From NCBI RefSeq assembly GCF_014652575.1, contig NZ_BMZB01000002.1:124001-188000 (forward strand): 64,000 bases of DNA, given 5' to 3'. The DNA comes from Asticcacaulis endophyticus (lineage in GTDB: Bacteria; Pseudomonadota; Alphaproteobacteria; Caulobacterales; Caulobacteraceae). Shown in pieces: positions 47,131 to 55,861 of this stretch. The position numbers and the translations under genes are program-made. Every line of letters starts with the position of its first letter. The stretch's first letter is position 1. The notes below the pieces were generated by a model. It was not told where the DNA came from. It did no database searches and saw only the letters and a program-made list of their open reading frames with translations.

Positions 47131-48490
47131 TTACAGCACACAACCGAATTCTATCGGCCTCGATTTCAGACTGTTTTCTTTTCTTAGCGCCACTTTTCTT
47201 GTCCCGTCTTGAATTTGGCTTTTTAACCCCAAACTGTTCCGCAGCCTCCGACATCTCCATGTACAGCAAGGCCGCGTCACCCAACTCCAGTGCTTTCGAA
47301 ACCATTTTAGGATTAAGCTTCAGGGCTTCGACCACCTTTGCTGCTACGGCTCGCGCTAAGGGCGGGGGCACGGCGTTTCCAATCTGACGTGCACCGTGCC
47401 ATTTAGTTGAGTGAAATCGAAACCAATCTGGAAAGCCGTGCAGTCGAGCCATTTCGCGAACCGTAATGCATCTAGCAAAATTGTAATGAATAGGACGCGG
47501 GCTAGTAAACGCACCTCTAGCGCCATCTGTTCCGGCGCGAAGAGTATTGGATAAGCCCTGTGGGGCCAGTTTAAAAAAGCGACTAATAGGCTCAACCATA
47601 CCTTGATCGGTTGACCGAAAGCGGCCCTTTGAGATTTGTGTATGCACCGTTCGCGCACTCGACGTCAAAATATTAGGGTTCCAATTGCGCACGTAGCCTA
47701 AATGCCAAGAGTCATTTGTTAAGCAGCGCATTTCAGCGGCATAGGGAGACGGCTTCTTGTATGAAGAAGTTTTCACTGCGTCTATGTCACTTAAAGTTTC
47801 AAACCGCTCTGCGTCCGGAATATCCTCCAGTGCATCTTCGCAGTTCGGGCCGAAAGGCAGGCCAGGAACCATACGCTTCCGATCAGCAGGATTGGTGGTC
47901 GCCAACGGGTAGTCTGGTAGTTCAGTCCCCTTTTTTGAACCAAAAAGTATCAGCCGTTCTCTATGCTGAGGCACACCATAGCTGGAAGCATTCAATACGC
48001 GCCACGGCAACCGGACATCATATCCTTTAGCCGCAAAGGCTTCGACAAGCTCTTCTAAAAATGCGCGGTGCTTTCCAACCGTTAACCCTTTGACATTTTC
48101 AAAAACGAATGTTTTGGCATCTAACTCCGATACAAGCCTAACGAAATCCATAACGAGGCTGTTTCGAGGGTCGTCTAGTACGCGATGCCCAATCAATGAA
48201 AAGCCTTGGCAAGGCGCACCGCCGAACACACAGTCAATCTCTTCATTTTTCAGTCCAGCGGCGCGCCGAATATCAACGCCGGTTAGTTCCGCAACTGAGT
48301 GCGGAATAACTGCCGTATTTGGGAAATTGAATTTGTGGGCGGCGCAATGGATAGGATCGATTTCTACGGCTGCTACCACATCAAAACCGGCCTGCTCAAA
48401 ACCGAGGCTCATGCCCCCTGCTCCAGCAAAAAGGTCTATGCCTATCGGTCGTCGCTTTTTATTGGTCGTCTTAATCGGATGATTCGTCAT
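47123..48490 (-). CDS. DNA (cytosine-5) methyltransferase of a type II R-M system
   Basis: 455 residues. The ten-motif layout of C5 methylases is clear: motif I IDLFAGAGGMSLGFEQAGF (about 19-37), motif IV GGAPCQGFSLIG with the catalytic cysteine, motif VI FVFENVKGL, motif VIII HRERLILFG, the variable target-recognition region, and motifs IX-X (REMARLHGFPDWFRF, QIGNAVPPPLARAVA). The C-terminal tail is basic (RRDKKSGAKKRKQ). It protects host DNA from the nuclease encoded downstream. The target is unknown. Confidence 0.93.
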   Translation of the reverse strand: MTNHPIKTTNKKRRPIGIDLFAGAGGMSLGFEQAGFDVVAAVEIDPIHCAAHKFNFPNTAVIPHSVAELTGVDIRRAAGLKNEEIDCVFGGAPCQGFSLIGHRVLDDPRNSLVMDFVRLVSELDAKTFVFENVKGLTVGKHRAFLEELVEAFAAKGYDVRLPWRVLNASSYGVPQHRERLILFGSKKGTELPDYPLATTNPADRKRMVPGLPFGPNCEDALEDIPDAERFETLSDIDAVKTSSYKKPSPYAAEMRCLTNDSWHLGYVRNWNPNILTSSARTVHTQISKGRFRSTDQGMVEPISRFFKLAPQGLSNTLRAGTDGARGAFTSPRPIHYNFARCITVREMARLHGFPDWFRFHSTKWHGARQIGNAVPPPLARAVAAKVVEALKLNPKMVSKALELGDAALLYMEMSEAAEQFGVKKPNSRRDKKSGAKKRKQSEIEADRIRLCAVNG

Positions 48491-48709
48491 ACCAAAAGCT
48501 TATCTGTTGTATTCAGTTTTGTCGATCGAATTTTTAGCCCCGTCCTCCCACCTTTTAAAGCGCCACGACCAGCGTTTCCATATTATCGAGACTAAGGTTG
48601 CACGCCGCTGACCAATGGAGGTGGCAAGCCTTCCGGCAATACAATTTGCCGGATTTTATTTGTTAAAAAACAATGCTAGCTTGTGTTAGATCCAATAAAG
48701 CGGCGCAAA

Positions 48710-49363
48710 ATGACAGACCATAAGGCGAGACCACTACAGTTACATACAATCGAAAGCTTATGTGTCGATTTAATAAATGGTCACGAGATTGAGCTTACTG
48801 ACGGCGAACTATTTAGTCTTAATAACCTTGATACTCGTTCGATCCTGAAATGGTACTACGGAAACAAACCTAAATGGACGGCTCGAAATTCAGAAGCCGA
48901 CATTGAATCCCTTGCCGATCAGGTCGGCAAAACAGTCGCCCCCCTACCAACGGTTGGGGCGCCTGTGCAATCTGTAAAAAAGTATTTGAGGCTAGTTAAA
49001 ATTGAAGCGCATCGCTTTGCTGGAATCCATTCATATGGATCTCGTGAAATTGCGCCAGAGAACTTTGTATTTGAACCGCAACACAAATTCTTCTTTGCCT
49101 TCTTATGGTGGCTTTGCGTCGATACATTTCCTGAAGGCAGAAATGCACCGGCAGCTTCCTCAAATGGAAGCCGTGGTTGGTCGTTTGCCATGCTGGATTT
49201 CCGAAGCTGGAAACCAAACCTAGCCTTGCTAAAGTTTCAACGAATTCTTATGTTTGATCGTCTGCAAGGGTGGTTCGATATCCCATACTGCGTGCATCAA
49301 GCGGCGACTAAATCCAGCCCCCGCAACCATTACTGTTATAACTCACTCGTTATAACGATCTGA
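48710..49363 (+). CDS. Unknown protein, possibly the N-terminal remnant of an AAA ATPase
   Basis: About 217 residues from the ATG at 48710; a GTG at 48683 is also possible, and neither has a strong ribosome site. Residues about 85-125 (RLVKIEAHRFAGIHSYGSRE, PENFVFEP) resemble the first strands of SMC-like ATPases that begin an AAA_23 domain, where a GxNGxGKT loop normally follows FEP. Here no P-loop is present; instead FFAFLWWLCVDTFPEGRN follows. The C-terminus is unrecognised. It may be a decayed ATPase of a defence gene or an unrelated protein. It lies immediately left of the CRISPR array and ends at a strong hairpin. Confidence 0.5.
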   Translation: MTDHKARPLQLHTIESLCVDLINGHEIELTDGELFSLNNLDTRSILKWYYGNKPKWTARNSEADIESLADQVGKTVAPLPTVGAPVQSVKKYLRLVKIEAHRFAGIHSYGSREIAPENFVFEPQHKFFFAFLWWLCVDTFPEGRNAPAASSNGSRGWSFAMLDFRSWKPNLALLKFQRILMFDRLQGWFDIPYCVHQAATKSSPRNHYCYNSLVITI

Positions 49364-49381
49364 GACATGAAGAAATTACAC

Positions 49382-49410
49382 AAAAGGCCGCCCAACAAAG
49401 GCGGCCTTTT
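49382..49410 (+). terminator. Hairpin terminator after the unknown gene
   Basis: An 11-bp stem, AAAAGGCCGCC (49382-49392) with GGCGGCCTTTT (49400-49410), with loop CAACAAA. T residues at the 3' side and A residues at the 5' side allow termination in both directions. It isolates the CRISPR array from the gene on its left. Confidence 0.8.
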
Positions 49411-49474
49411 GTGCGTCTAGTGGCTTATTTTAAAGCCTGTTAAGTAAGATTTTCCATTGACACACCTGACACGT

Positions 49475-50434
49475 AATGCGGTTGGGCCTCGACGTTATTT
49501 CTGCTAAGACTTGCCGGGAATTGTGGGGAAGCCTATAGCAGTTGCGGTTGGGCCTCGACGTTATTTCTGCTAAGACAATTTCTGAATGCCAGTTTAAGGC
49601 GTGCGGGTTGCGGTTGGGCCTCGACGTTATTTCTGCTAAGACTGAACCGCCACTCCGGCGTCGATCAGAGGCGTTGCGGTTGGGCCTCGACGTTATTTCT
49701 GCTAAGACAGAAGCCGTCTTATATTCGACTTCAATTGAGTTGCGGTTGGGCCTCGACGTTATTTCTGCTAAGACGGGTATTTCGATCTTGCGTGTCTCGT
49801 GCTGGTTGCGGTTGGGCCTCGACGTTATTTCTGCTAAGACAAGTTTTGGGTCACGCCGATCAGCGCGGCCGTTGCGGTTGGGCCTCGACGTTATTTCTGC
49901 TAAGACGCTGGAGAACACGCCCGGCACCGTGATGACGTTGCGGTTGGGCCTCGACGTTATTTCTGCTAAGACTCAGTGATCACGCGCTGCCGGGTAAGTA
50001 CGGTTGCGGTTGGGCCTCGACGTTATTTCTGCTAAGACGCTGCTGATTTCATGCAGCGGTATTTCGATGTTGCGGTTGGGCCTCGACGTTATTTCTGCTA
50101 AGACACGCGTGCCATTGCCTCAGCCGCAAGGCCAGTTGCGGTTGGGCCTCGACGTTATTTCTGCTAAGACGAAGCGGATGGTATTGAAAATTCAGCCGCT
50201 GTTGCGGTTGGGCCTCGACGTTATTTCTGCTAAGACTCATTATTGGCCGACAGCGGATCAGCATAGGTTGCGGTTGGGCCTCGACGTTATTTCTGCTAAG
50301 ACCATATCGTTTCTATCAAGGCAACCGACATAGTTGCGGTTGGGCCTCGACGTTATTTCTGCTAAGACGTGTTTCATGCGGGCGATCGCATCTTGTATGT
50401 TGCGGTTGGGCCTCGACGTTATTTCTGCTAAGAC
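49475..50434 (+). CRISPR. Type II-C CRISPR array: 15 repeats of 36 bp, 14 spacers of 30 bp
   Basis: Repeats start GTTGCGGTTGGGCC and end TTATTTCTGCTAAGAC, recurring every 66 bp exactly from 49475 to 50399. The leftmost copy (49475-49510) is degenerate: its first two bases are AA instead of GT. All other repeats appear identical. All 14 spacers are 30 nt. The GTTGCGG start and 36-bp length fit alphaproteobacterial type II-C repeats. A plus-strand terminator directly follows the last repeat, which together with the anti-repeats indicates that crRNA is transcribed left to right, towards cas2 and opposite to the cas genes. The degenerate repeat marks the old end, so new spacers probably enter on the cas2 side, as described for other II-C loci. 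Because 66 is divisible by three, long false reading frames run through the array. Confidence 0.97.
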
Positions 50435-50436
50435 AG

Positions 50437-50470
50437 CCCTTGTGGAACGCTTTGTTCTGCAAGGGTTTTT
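50437..50470 (+). terminator. Terminator of the CRISPR precursor transcript
   Basis: CCCTTG (50437-50442) pairs with CAAGGG (50460-50465), with an inner GAAC/GTTC stem, followed by TTTTT (50466-50470). It lies 2 bp after the last repeat and has T residues only on the plus strand, which fixes the direction of array transcription. Confidence 0.8.
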
Positions 50471-50506
50471 CTTAGGTTTAGCTCGCGAAAAGTGCCCATA
50501 AATCTC

Positions 50507-50839
50507 TCAAAATAGTGCCAGTTGTTCGGGATTTTTTGGCAGAAACGATTCGTTTTTGCCCCGGAAGCTGACAATCTGCTGATATTGTTTGTCGGTAAAA
50601 TATAAAATATCGACCTTACCGTGAGCAGGAACAGCTTTTCCCACCTTGCGAGTGATGACTTCCGCTTTTTCTTTTGAAAATGAAAACCGTGCATAGACAG
50701 AAAACTGCACCATTTCAAAGCCTTGATCCAGCAAAAAATTCCGAAAGGCCGTTGCGCGTTTGCGTTCGGGCTTTGTGACCACAGGCAGGTCAAAAAGGGC
50801 CATAATCCACATGATTCTATACGCCGATAAATGGGTCAT
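50507..50839 (-). CDS. cas2: CRISPR-associated endoribonuclease-fold protein Cas2
   Basis: 110 residues, the length typical for II-C Cas2. The first strand is IMWIMALFDLPVVTK with the conserved aspartate, followed by RKRATAFRNFLLDQGFEMVQ and FSVYARF. The C-terminus (VDILYFTDKQYQQI) matches the family. Cas2 bridges two Cas1 dimers in the spacer-integration complex. The gene overlaps cas1 by 4 bp and ends 37 bp from the array terminator. Confidence 0.94.
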   Translation of the reverse strand: MTHLSAYRIMWIMALFDLPVVTKPERKRATAFRNFLLDQGFEMVQFSVYARFSFSKEKAEVITRKVGKAVPAHGKVDILYFTDKQYQQIVSFRGKNESFLPKNPEQLALF

Positions 50840-51741
50840 TGGCCACTATCCTTGATGGGTATCAAGGGCTTAGGCAGGTCGAGCTTGTCAGTTTCTTTCA
50901 GATACACGCGCGCCAGAGAATTACATAAACGCGACAGGCAAACCGACAAGGGGGTGCGGCCATTGGTGGTCTGGTAGTCCAACTGCAATACCTTAGCCAA
51001 TGTCAGTTTGACCTGCGGTGTCAGTTCGTTTTCCCCCGCCGCCCAAAGGTTCTTGGCGACATAGTCTACCGCCGGGCGGAAGGGTTCCATAATGTCGTCG
51101 GCAAGTCGCAGTGCCTCTCCCCGGCTTTGATGATGGATAGAGAGGGACGGGTGTAGACCTGATCCGGCTATTGCGCGGGCAGAAGCGGCGCGTAAAACAG
51201 CATAGCCATAGTTCAGGAAGGTGTTGATGTCAGACCCGTCACGGTTTCGTCTGAAATCCTTGCCCAGCAGAAGCGGCCAGTAAGCTTGGGCCGCCTGGGC
51301 TTCCAGATTATCGGGATCGCCGGATTTGACCTGATCGGCCAGTCGATCCAGCCGCGCCGTATTTTCGCCAAAGCGTGCCAGCATCAAAGATTGCGCAACG
51401 ATCTTGGCGCGCACCAACTGAGCCCATAATTGCTTGGAAACGGGTTTTGAAGCTGTGGCTTGCGCGGCTATGCGGTGGCCTTGTTCATAGTGGCCGTCGA
51501 GCGACAGAAGGACGGCCGTTGGGGCATAGTTTTTGCCGCATATGACCAGAGGTGCGCCACGTTCCGCCAATGCGGCCAAAATGGCATTGGAATAGGTCAG
51601 GCCCTGTGCTGAGGCGATAACGGCCTCTACATCGTCGATCGCGACCCTGCCCACGCCCATGTCGGAAGTGACTGTAAGAAAGCCACGCTCCAGCCCAATG
51701 CGCCGGCCTTCGGACGCCAGTTCAACAATCTGTCCAACCAT
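50836..51741 (-). CDS. cas1: CRISPR-associated integrase Cas1 (type II)
   Basis: 301 residues, as usual for type II Cas1. The N-terminal beta domain (VGRVAIDDVEAVIASAQGL) precedes the helical catalytic domain, in which the metal-binding residues lie around EAQAAQAYWPLLLGKDF, ASGLHPSLSIHHQ-like GSGLHPSLSIHHQ and LADDIMEPFRPAVD. Cas1 catalyses the transesterifications that insert spacers. It overlaps cas2 and lies downstream of the tracrRNA locus and cas9 in the order cas9, cas1, cas2. Confidence 0.95.
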   Translation of the reverse strand: MVGQIVELASEGRRIGLERGFLTVTSDMGVGRVAIDDVEAVIASAQGLTYSNAILAALAERGAPLVICGKNYAPTAVLLSLDGHYEQGHRIAAQATASKPVSKQLWAQLVRAKIVAQSLMLARFGENTARLDRLADQVKSGDPDNLEAQAAQAYWPLLLGKDFRRNRDGSDINTFLNYGYAVLRAASARAIAGSGLHPSLSIHHQSRGEALRLADDIMEPFRPAVDYVAKNLWAAGENELTPQVKLTLAKVLQLDYQTTNGRTPLSVCLSRLCNSLARVYLKETDKLDLPKPLIPIKDSGQ

Positions 51742-51829
51742 AGCTTTCTGCCTGTGAAGTTACGCACATACTTATACACAGGTTGATTTAATGGAATGAG
51801 AACGAGATTCAATTTATAGGTGCAAAACA

Positions 51830-51853
51830 CTCCTTATGCGTAAACATAAGGAG
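51830..51853. terminator. 9-bp hairpin directly before the anti-repeat
   Basis: CTCCTTATG (51830-51838) pairs with CATAAGGAG (51845-51853) around CGTAAA. It ends one base before the anti-repeat at 51855. On the minus strand it is followed by TGTTTT, so it may end cas9 transcripts before cas1; on the plus strand it would be the 5' hairpin of the tracrRNA precursor. Confidence 0.5.
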
Positions 51854-51854
51854 C

Positions 51855-51970
51855 GTCTTAGCAGAAATAACGGGAGAGGCCCAACCGCAACACAATCATA
51901 TTGTTCCCAAGAAACATGATTGTAAGAGAGATAACATCCTCGTGGTGAAGTTGTTATCTCTCCTTGTTTT
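51855..51970 (+). ncRNA. tracrRNA, locus 1 (between cas1 and cas9)
   Basis: Positions 51855-51891 are a near-perfect reverse complement of the CRISPR repeat: it starts GTCTTAGCAGAAATAACG, then GGAG replaces the matching TCG, then AGGCCCAACCGCAAC. The 3' part pairs perfectly with the 5' end of the crRNA repeat. Downstream lie two hairpins: ACAATCAT (51892-51899) with ATGATTGT (51916-51923), and an 11-bp stem GAGAGATAACA (51926-51936) with TGTTATCTCTC (51952-51962), followed by TTGTTTT. This is the architecture of a type II tracrRNA. It is antisense to the cas genes. A further hairpin-like stretch lies near 52002-52026. Confidence 0.82.
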
Positions 51971-52132
51971 ATCAGGCGTATTGGATCAAAATCCATACGA
52001 CTGCATGTCCCCCATAGGGTGGCATGCGGTTGCACTTAGCAATAGGCGCTGTTGTGCCCGGAGTCTTCGTCTTCCAAACACCCGACTCTGAGCATAACTC
52101 ACCCGTCTTAGCTTCGGTTCCAATTGGCTTTT

Positions 52133-55100
52133 TCAATAATCTCTTAGCTTGCCAATTTCGTTAATGGCATAAAGGCGGCATTCACGCTCTTTAAGCTTTG
52201 AAATGGTTGCTAAATCCCAACGGAAAGGATCATCAATATCCTCGTGCCGTTTTTGCAGCTCTCCACTTTCTTTATGTTCGGCTAAACGTATACGACCTGC
52301 GGACAGATCTAAAACGACCACACGTTTGATTCGCTTAATTCCATCTGAGTCCAAAAGTTCTATCAAATCGCCTTTGTGAACACGCATCATAAGTTTAGCG
52401 TCAGGATAGGTAACCTTCCATTTAGGTTCATAATTTTTCTGATTAATTTCAAATATAGATACGGAAAACCCACGCCATTTTCCAGACGCATCCTCAATGA
52501 TGTCTGCATGATGATTTTCACCCGCAATCACCGTGCGGTAAGGCGCGCCCGTTTTCCGGTCTTTGATCGGAATAAAGTCTTCCTGTTTTTTCAGGATGCG
52601 CACCCGGCGTATCGGGGGGGACTGGGCTTCGCCGAATTCGGCTAATTTCTTGGCCAGAGTCTTGGCGTCCTTGCCAACCTCAGCCTTAATAGCCTGTAGT
52701 TGAGCGCGCAGATGAAGATCGCGGACCTTATCGACTTCGTTGGGGGTTAGGGCATCAATCGCCTTACGTGTGATCAGCTCCCCATCCAGTTTGTCGGCGG
52801 TGTTGTTAATCCCGTAGTTGGTATCGTTATGCAAAGCGCCGCCGGTGCCATGTTCCGGTTTGTGCGACACGATAATGGCGTCGATCTTGGCCTTGACGCG
52901 CTCGCGGAAGTCACCTCTCGGCTGGCCACGGAAGGGTTCGGGGAAACGTGTGGTGATCTTGCTGAGTTCGTTTTTGTTCTCAAAATCGGCGGCGTTAGCC
53001 GCAATTTCGTGCAGAATCCACGGATCAATGACACCAATGACGCAGGCATCTATGGCATGATGGCGGTGATCTGTGCGGTTTTTGTGATTGTCATCGCTCA
53101 GGATACCGTTCAGGCCAAAGCGCTGCCGCAGCAGGGCTGTCATCTGGCCCGTGACAATCCGAACGCCGTTTTCGCTGTTGCAGACGCTGACAAGATATTT
53201 TCGTGCCAGCACCGCCAGATGCTTGGTTTCATTAAGTTGACGCGCAGCAAAACCACTGCCCTCTTTTTCATATTTTTCCATGGCGTCTTTTTCAAAACGC
53301 CAGCGCTTATTTGGCGGTAAAACCTGAGCACGCAGCCGTATTGCCTCGTACTCATCGCCGGAAAAAGCCTCAGCCGGCGCCTTATTACGCTTGAGACGGT
53401 TGTGCATCCGGTACGAGAGCGTCTTATTGGCCATGGTATCGTCAAGCGTGCGCGAATAGGGCAAGATATGCTCAATCTCGACATCGCCGCTGAACAGATT
53501 TTCAATGCCAATGGTTTCACCAGAATAGACACAAAGTTTTGGGAAGCCCAGTTCTTCCCATAGGCGCAGCAAGCGCAGATTGGCGGAACTGTAGTCGAAA
53601 CTTTCAGACTCGAGCAGGGCCTTGCGGGCCTTGTTGTCGTCTTCGAAGCCCTTTTGCTTCTTGGCCAGTTCGTCTTTTTGTTTCTGCGACATCTTCAGAT
53701 CGCGCGCCAGTTCGACCAAGATCTGCTCAGGATTGCCGTAAAGCCTGATCAGGGCGTTCACCACGCGCCGAAGCTGGTTTAAGCCGACATGAACGGTCGG
53801 ATTAGCGATGCGGCCATAGCGTTTTTCGTCGCTGTCTTTCGGATCGCCGGAGCCGCCCAGGGTGTGACGCTCCAGAATCTCACCATAAAAAGGTAAGCTG
53901 TCATGGACCACGCCGTCGCGCTCATCGGAATGAGATCGGCCAAGGCCACGTTCAACCGCTACATTATAAGGGACGACCTCTTTCTTAAGGTGTTCCAAAA
54001 CCTTGGTCGTGGCGGTCAGGCCCAGCATGTCATGCCCATCGGGCAGGCGTATATTCGCCGTGGCCTTGGCGGCGTCTTCGCTCAGGCCATAGGTCGCCAT
54101 AAGATAAGCGATCAGGGAGGTTCGCTTTGCTCGGTATTAAGTTTCAACGTGATGTCGGCACGCTGGTCGAGCGTTAGGTTTCCCCAAAGTTGCTTCAGGG
54201 GCCCTTTTTTGCTCAAGCGCGCGACCAGTTGATCACCGACCAAGCGATCAACTTTGCCGCTTTCCTCAAGCGAGGTCGTCGTATTGGCGGGTAGCTTCAA
54301 AAGTCTCCGCAAGCCGGTCTTGAAGGTAACATCTTCACCGGAAAGTAAGACAAAAGCTAGCGTGTCGCGCTCATCGAGCGTCAGGTTGCGGGGAGGGGCC
54401 TCGCCTTCTTTCAGGCGCAGGTGGTTCAGATCCTGATAGATGCGCCGGGCTTGCGATAAGGGGTGCGATTTGGCGAGGCGGGGCTCTTCGGGATAAAATG
54501 TGCACTTGCCGATAACCGGGTCTTTGAGCGGGCGCTGAAAGAACATTGTGTTATAAAGCTTATCGTGCAGCGCGTCGTTAAGGGCGGCATGGTGCACCGC
54601 TTGCGCCGCCCAAAGCGCATCGAATTCGTGCTTTAAAATATCACGGGTGGGATAAAAATCGTAAAGCGCCTTGGCGCCTACACCCTTCAGGCGGATGCGA
54701 ACAGCTTCACGCTCACGCACTTTGGGCGCGGACTGACGTTTGGCGAGAAATTCGCCGTAGGTGCGGCAGCCTTGTTCTGCCAAGGCCGCGATCAGCTTTT
54801 TCTCGGCAGTTTTAATCTTGCCGCTGTCTTCGTCATTGCCCGCATCGGCGATCCGGTTGGATTGAAAGCCCCGGCGCTGATTCAGATGAAAGATCACCCG
54901 GCCAAGCTCATGCAGGCTCAGAGGCTCATCAAGGCCTTTGGAGCGCAACCCATAGGGATCGAGTTTTTCCAGCGCTTTACGCGCAGCCTCATCATCGGGC
55001 ATCAGCCCTGCCCTGATCAGCAAGTCCATAAGGTAGCTGCGGCGTTGAAGGAAGCGATCACGGCGTCGTCGCATAGACCGTGGGCCGCGGCGGGCGATAG

Positions 55101-55272
55101 CCAGAGATTCCTTGCTTTTAGGGTCACGGCCATCTGAGAAAATCCGCACACCGGCATCGGCCAGGTCGATGGGGTTATTTTTCTGATCAAGCTCAAAAAC
55201 CGCCCAGCCGAGTGAGTTTGTGCCGACGTCAAACGCGAATCTGTAGTTTTTGCCGCTCATAGCCCTGCCCAT
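52133..55272 (-). pseudogene. cas9: Cas9 (type II-C), interrupted by a frameshift
   Basis: Two frames on the minus strand together encode a Cas9 of about 1045 residues, the II-C size. Part 1 (55272-54112, 386 residues) has RuvC-I FAFDVGTNSLGWAVFEL, the arginine-rich bridge helix RSMRRRRDRFLQRRSYL and the first recognition lobe. It ends in a TGA at 54112-54114. Part 2 starts in the next frame (open just before the ATG at 54100, reading LIAYLMATYGLSED) and holds RuvC-II ILVELARDLKMS, HNH VEIEHILPYSRTLDD with NKTLSYRMHNRLK, and RuvC-III RHHAIDACVIG. A single missing C in the CCTCCC tract at about 54115-54120 would explain the break. All catalytic residues are otherwise intact. The exact start (55272 or 55260) is uncertain. 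Confidence 0.9.
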
Positions 55273-55293
55273 TTATAGTTGCATTTGCGAAAC

Positions 55294-55321
55294 TTGACAC
55301 AGTTTGCGCATCGTGTTCAAT
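55294..55321 (+). promoter_or_regulatory. Predicted promoter of the second tracrRNA-like RNA
   Basis: TTGACA (55294-55299) and TTCAAT (55316-55321) are spaced by 16 bp. Transcription would start near 55328, one base before the anti-repeat at 55329. It points away from cas9. Confidence 0.5.
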
Positions 55322-55328
55322 AGGCATT

Positions 55329-55414
55329 GTCTTAGCAGAGACAACGTCGAGGTCTCTCCGTTAACAAGAGAGAATTCTCACCAGATAGAGGGCGATCTAC
55401 GGGTCGCCCTTTTT
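55329..55414 (+). ncRNA. tracrRNA-like RNA, locus 2 (upstream of cas9)
   Basis: Positions 55329-55365 resemble the reverse complement of the repeat: GTCTTAGCAGAGACAACG, TCGAGG, then a diverged 3' part CTCTCCGTTAAC. Co-folding with the crRNA repeat by hand gives about 30 pairs with one bulged U and two small internal mismatches, leaving a shorter lower stem than locus 1. It can also fold on itself (AGAGAC with GTCTCT). Downstream are a small GAGA/TCTC hairpin and a terminator, GGGCGA with TCGCCC followed by TTTTT (55410-55414). A promoter-like pair lies immediately upstream. It looks like a complete small RNA of about 86 nt, either a second tracrRNA or a cas9-linked regulator. A decayed stray repeat is the alternative. 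Confidence 0.6.
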
Positions 55415-55861
55415 CATGTTCAAAGCCCTATGGCTTCAAAAGCCAATAATTAAACTGGTGCTTGGCAGGTCGCAGAATCAGTGCCGTTTTCTGATGGTTC
55501 AGAACCGGGAATTTGCCCGTATTGACATTTGAAGCTCAGGGCAAAGATCCGGAGGCCTTCGTAAAGTTCCACGTCCACAGTCTGGAGGCCTTGCGCCGCG
55601 GGGACATCCCTGATCGGTCATCTGATGTCAGCGCGCGTCGTGCTTAGATAAGGATGCGGGTTCTTATGAGTGACATTTGAGACATCTTCGCAACGAAATA
55701 TCACTTTCAAATTCTTTCGTTAAGTTTCGATTTGACAGTTTTGCGAAACGGTAGTTAGCTGTTTTTTGAAATAAGGCTGCAAATCGAAAGATGTGTGACG
55801 CTTTCGGTTTCCATCGCGAGCCATGTTGTCATCTAAACGGGTTGAAATAGGGGATATCCAT
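55415..55861. other. Intergenic region upstream of the TonB-dependent receptor
   Basis: About 450 bp. The left half includes a short coding-like frame (55522-55647, including the segment GKDPEAFVKFHVHSLEALRR) without a start or ribosome site, perhaps a gene remnant. The right half is AT-rich and contains AACGAAATA (55692-55700), a tandem TTTCGTTAAGTTTCGATTT (55715-55733), GCGAAACGG (55743-55751) and ATCGAAAG (55783-55790), which match the boxes near the DeoR gene and the amidohydrolase and probably serve as operators. Confidence 0.5.

Noticed and set aside
49430-50333. Long repeated open frames on both strands through the CRISPR array
   Set aside because: They result from the 66-bp period being divisible by three and encode only the translated repeat.
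54100-54114. A naturally split Cas9 or programmed frameshift
   Set aside because: No classic slippery heptamer or downstream structure was recognised, and the second frame is open before its ATG; a simple one-base deletion explains the data.
55329-55365. Reading this only as a stray, decaying CRISPR repeat
   Set aside because: A promoter-like pair, a matched anti-repeat and a terminator in the right order favour a functional small RNA, though the simple explanation is kept as an alternative.
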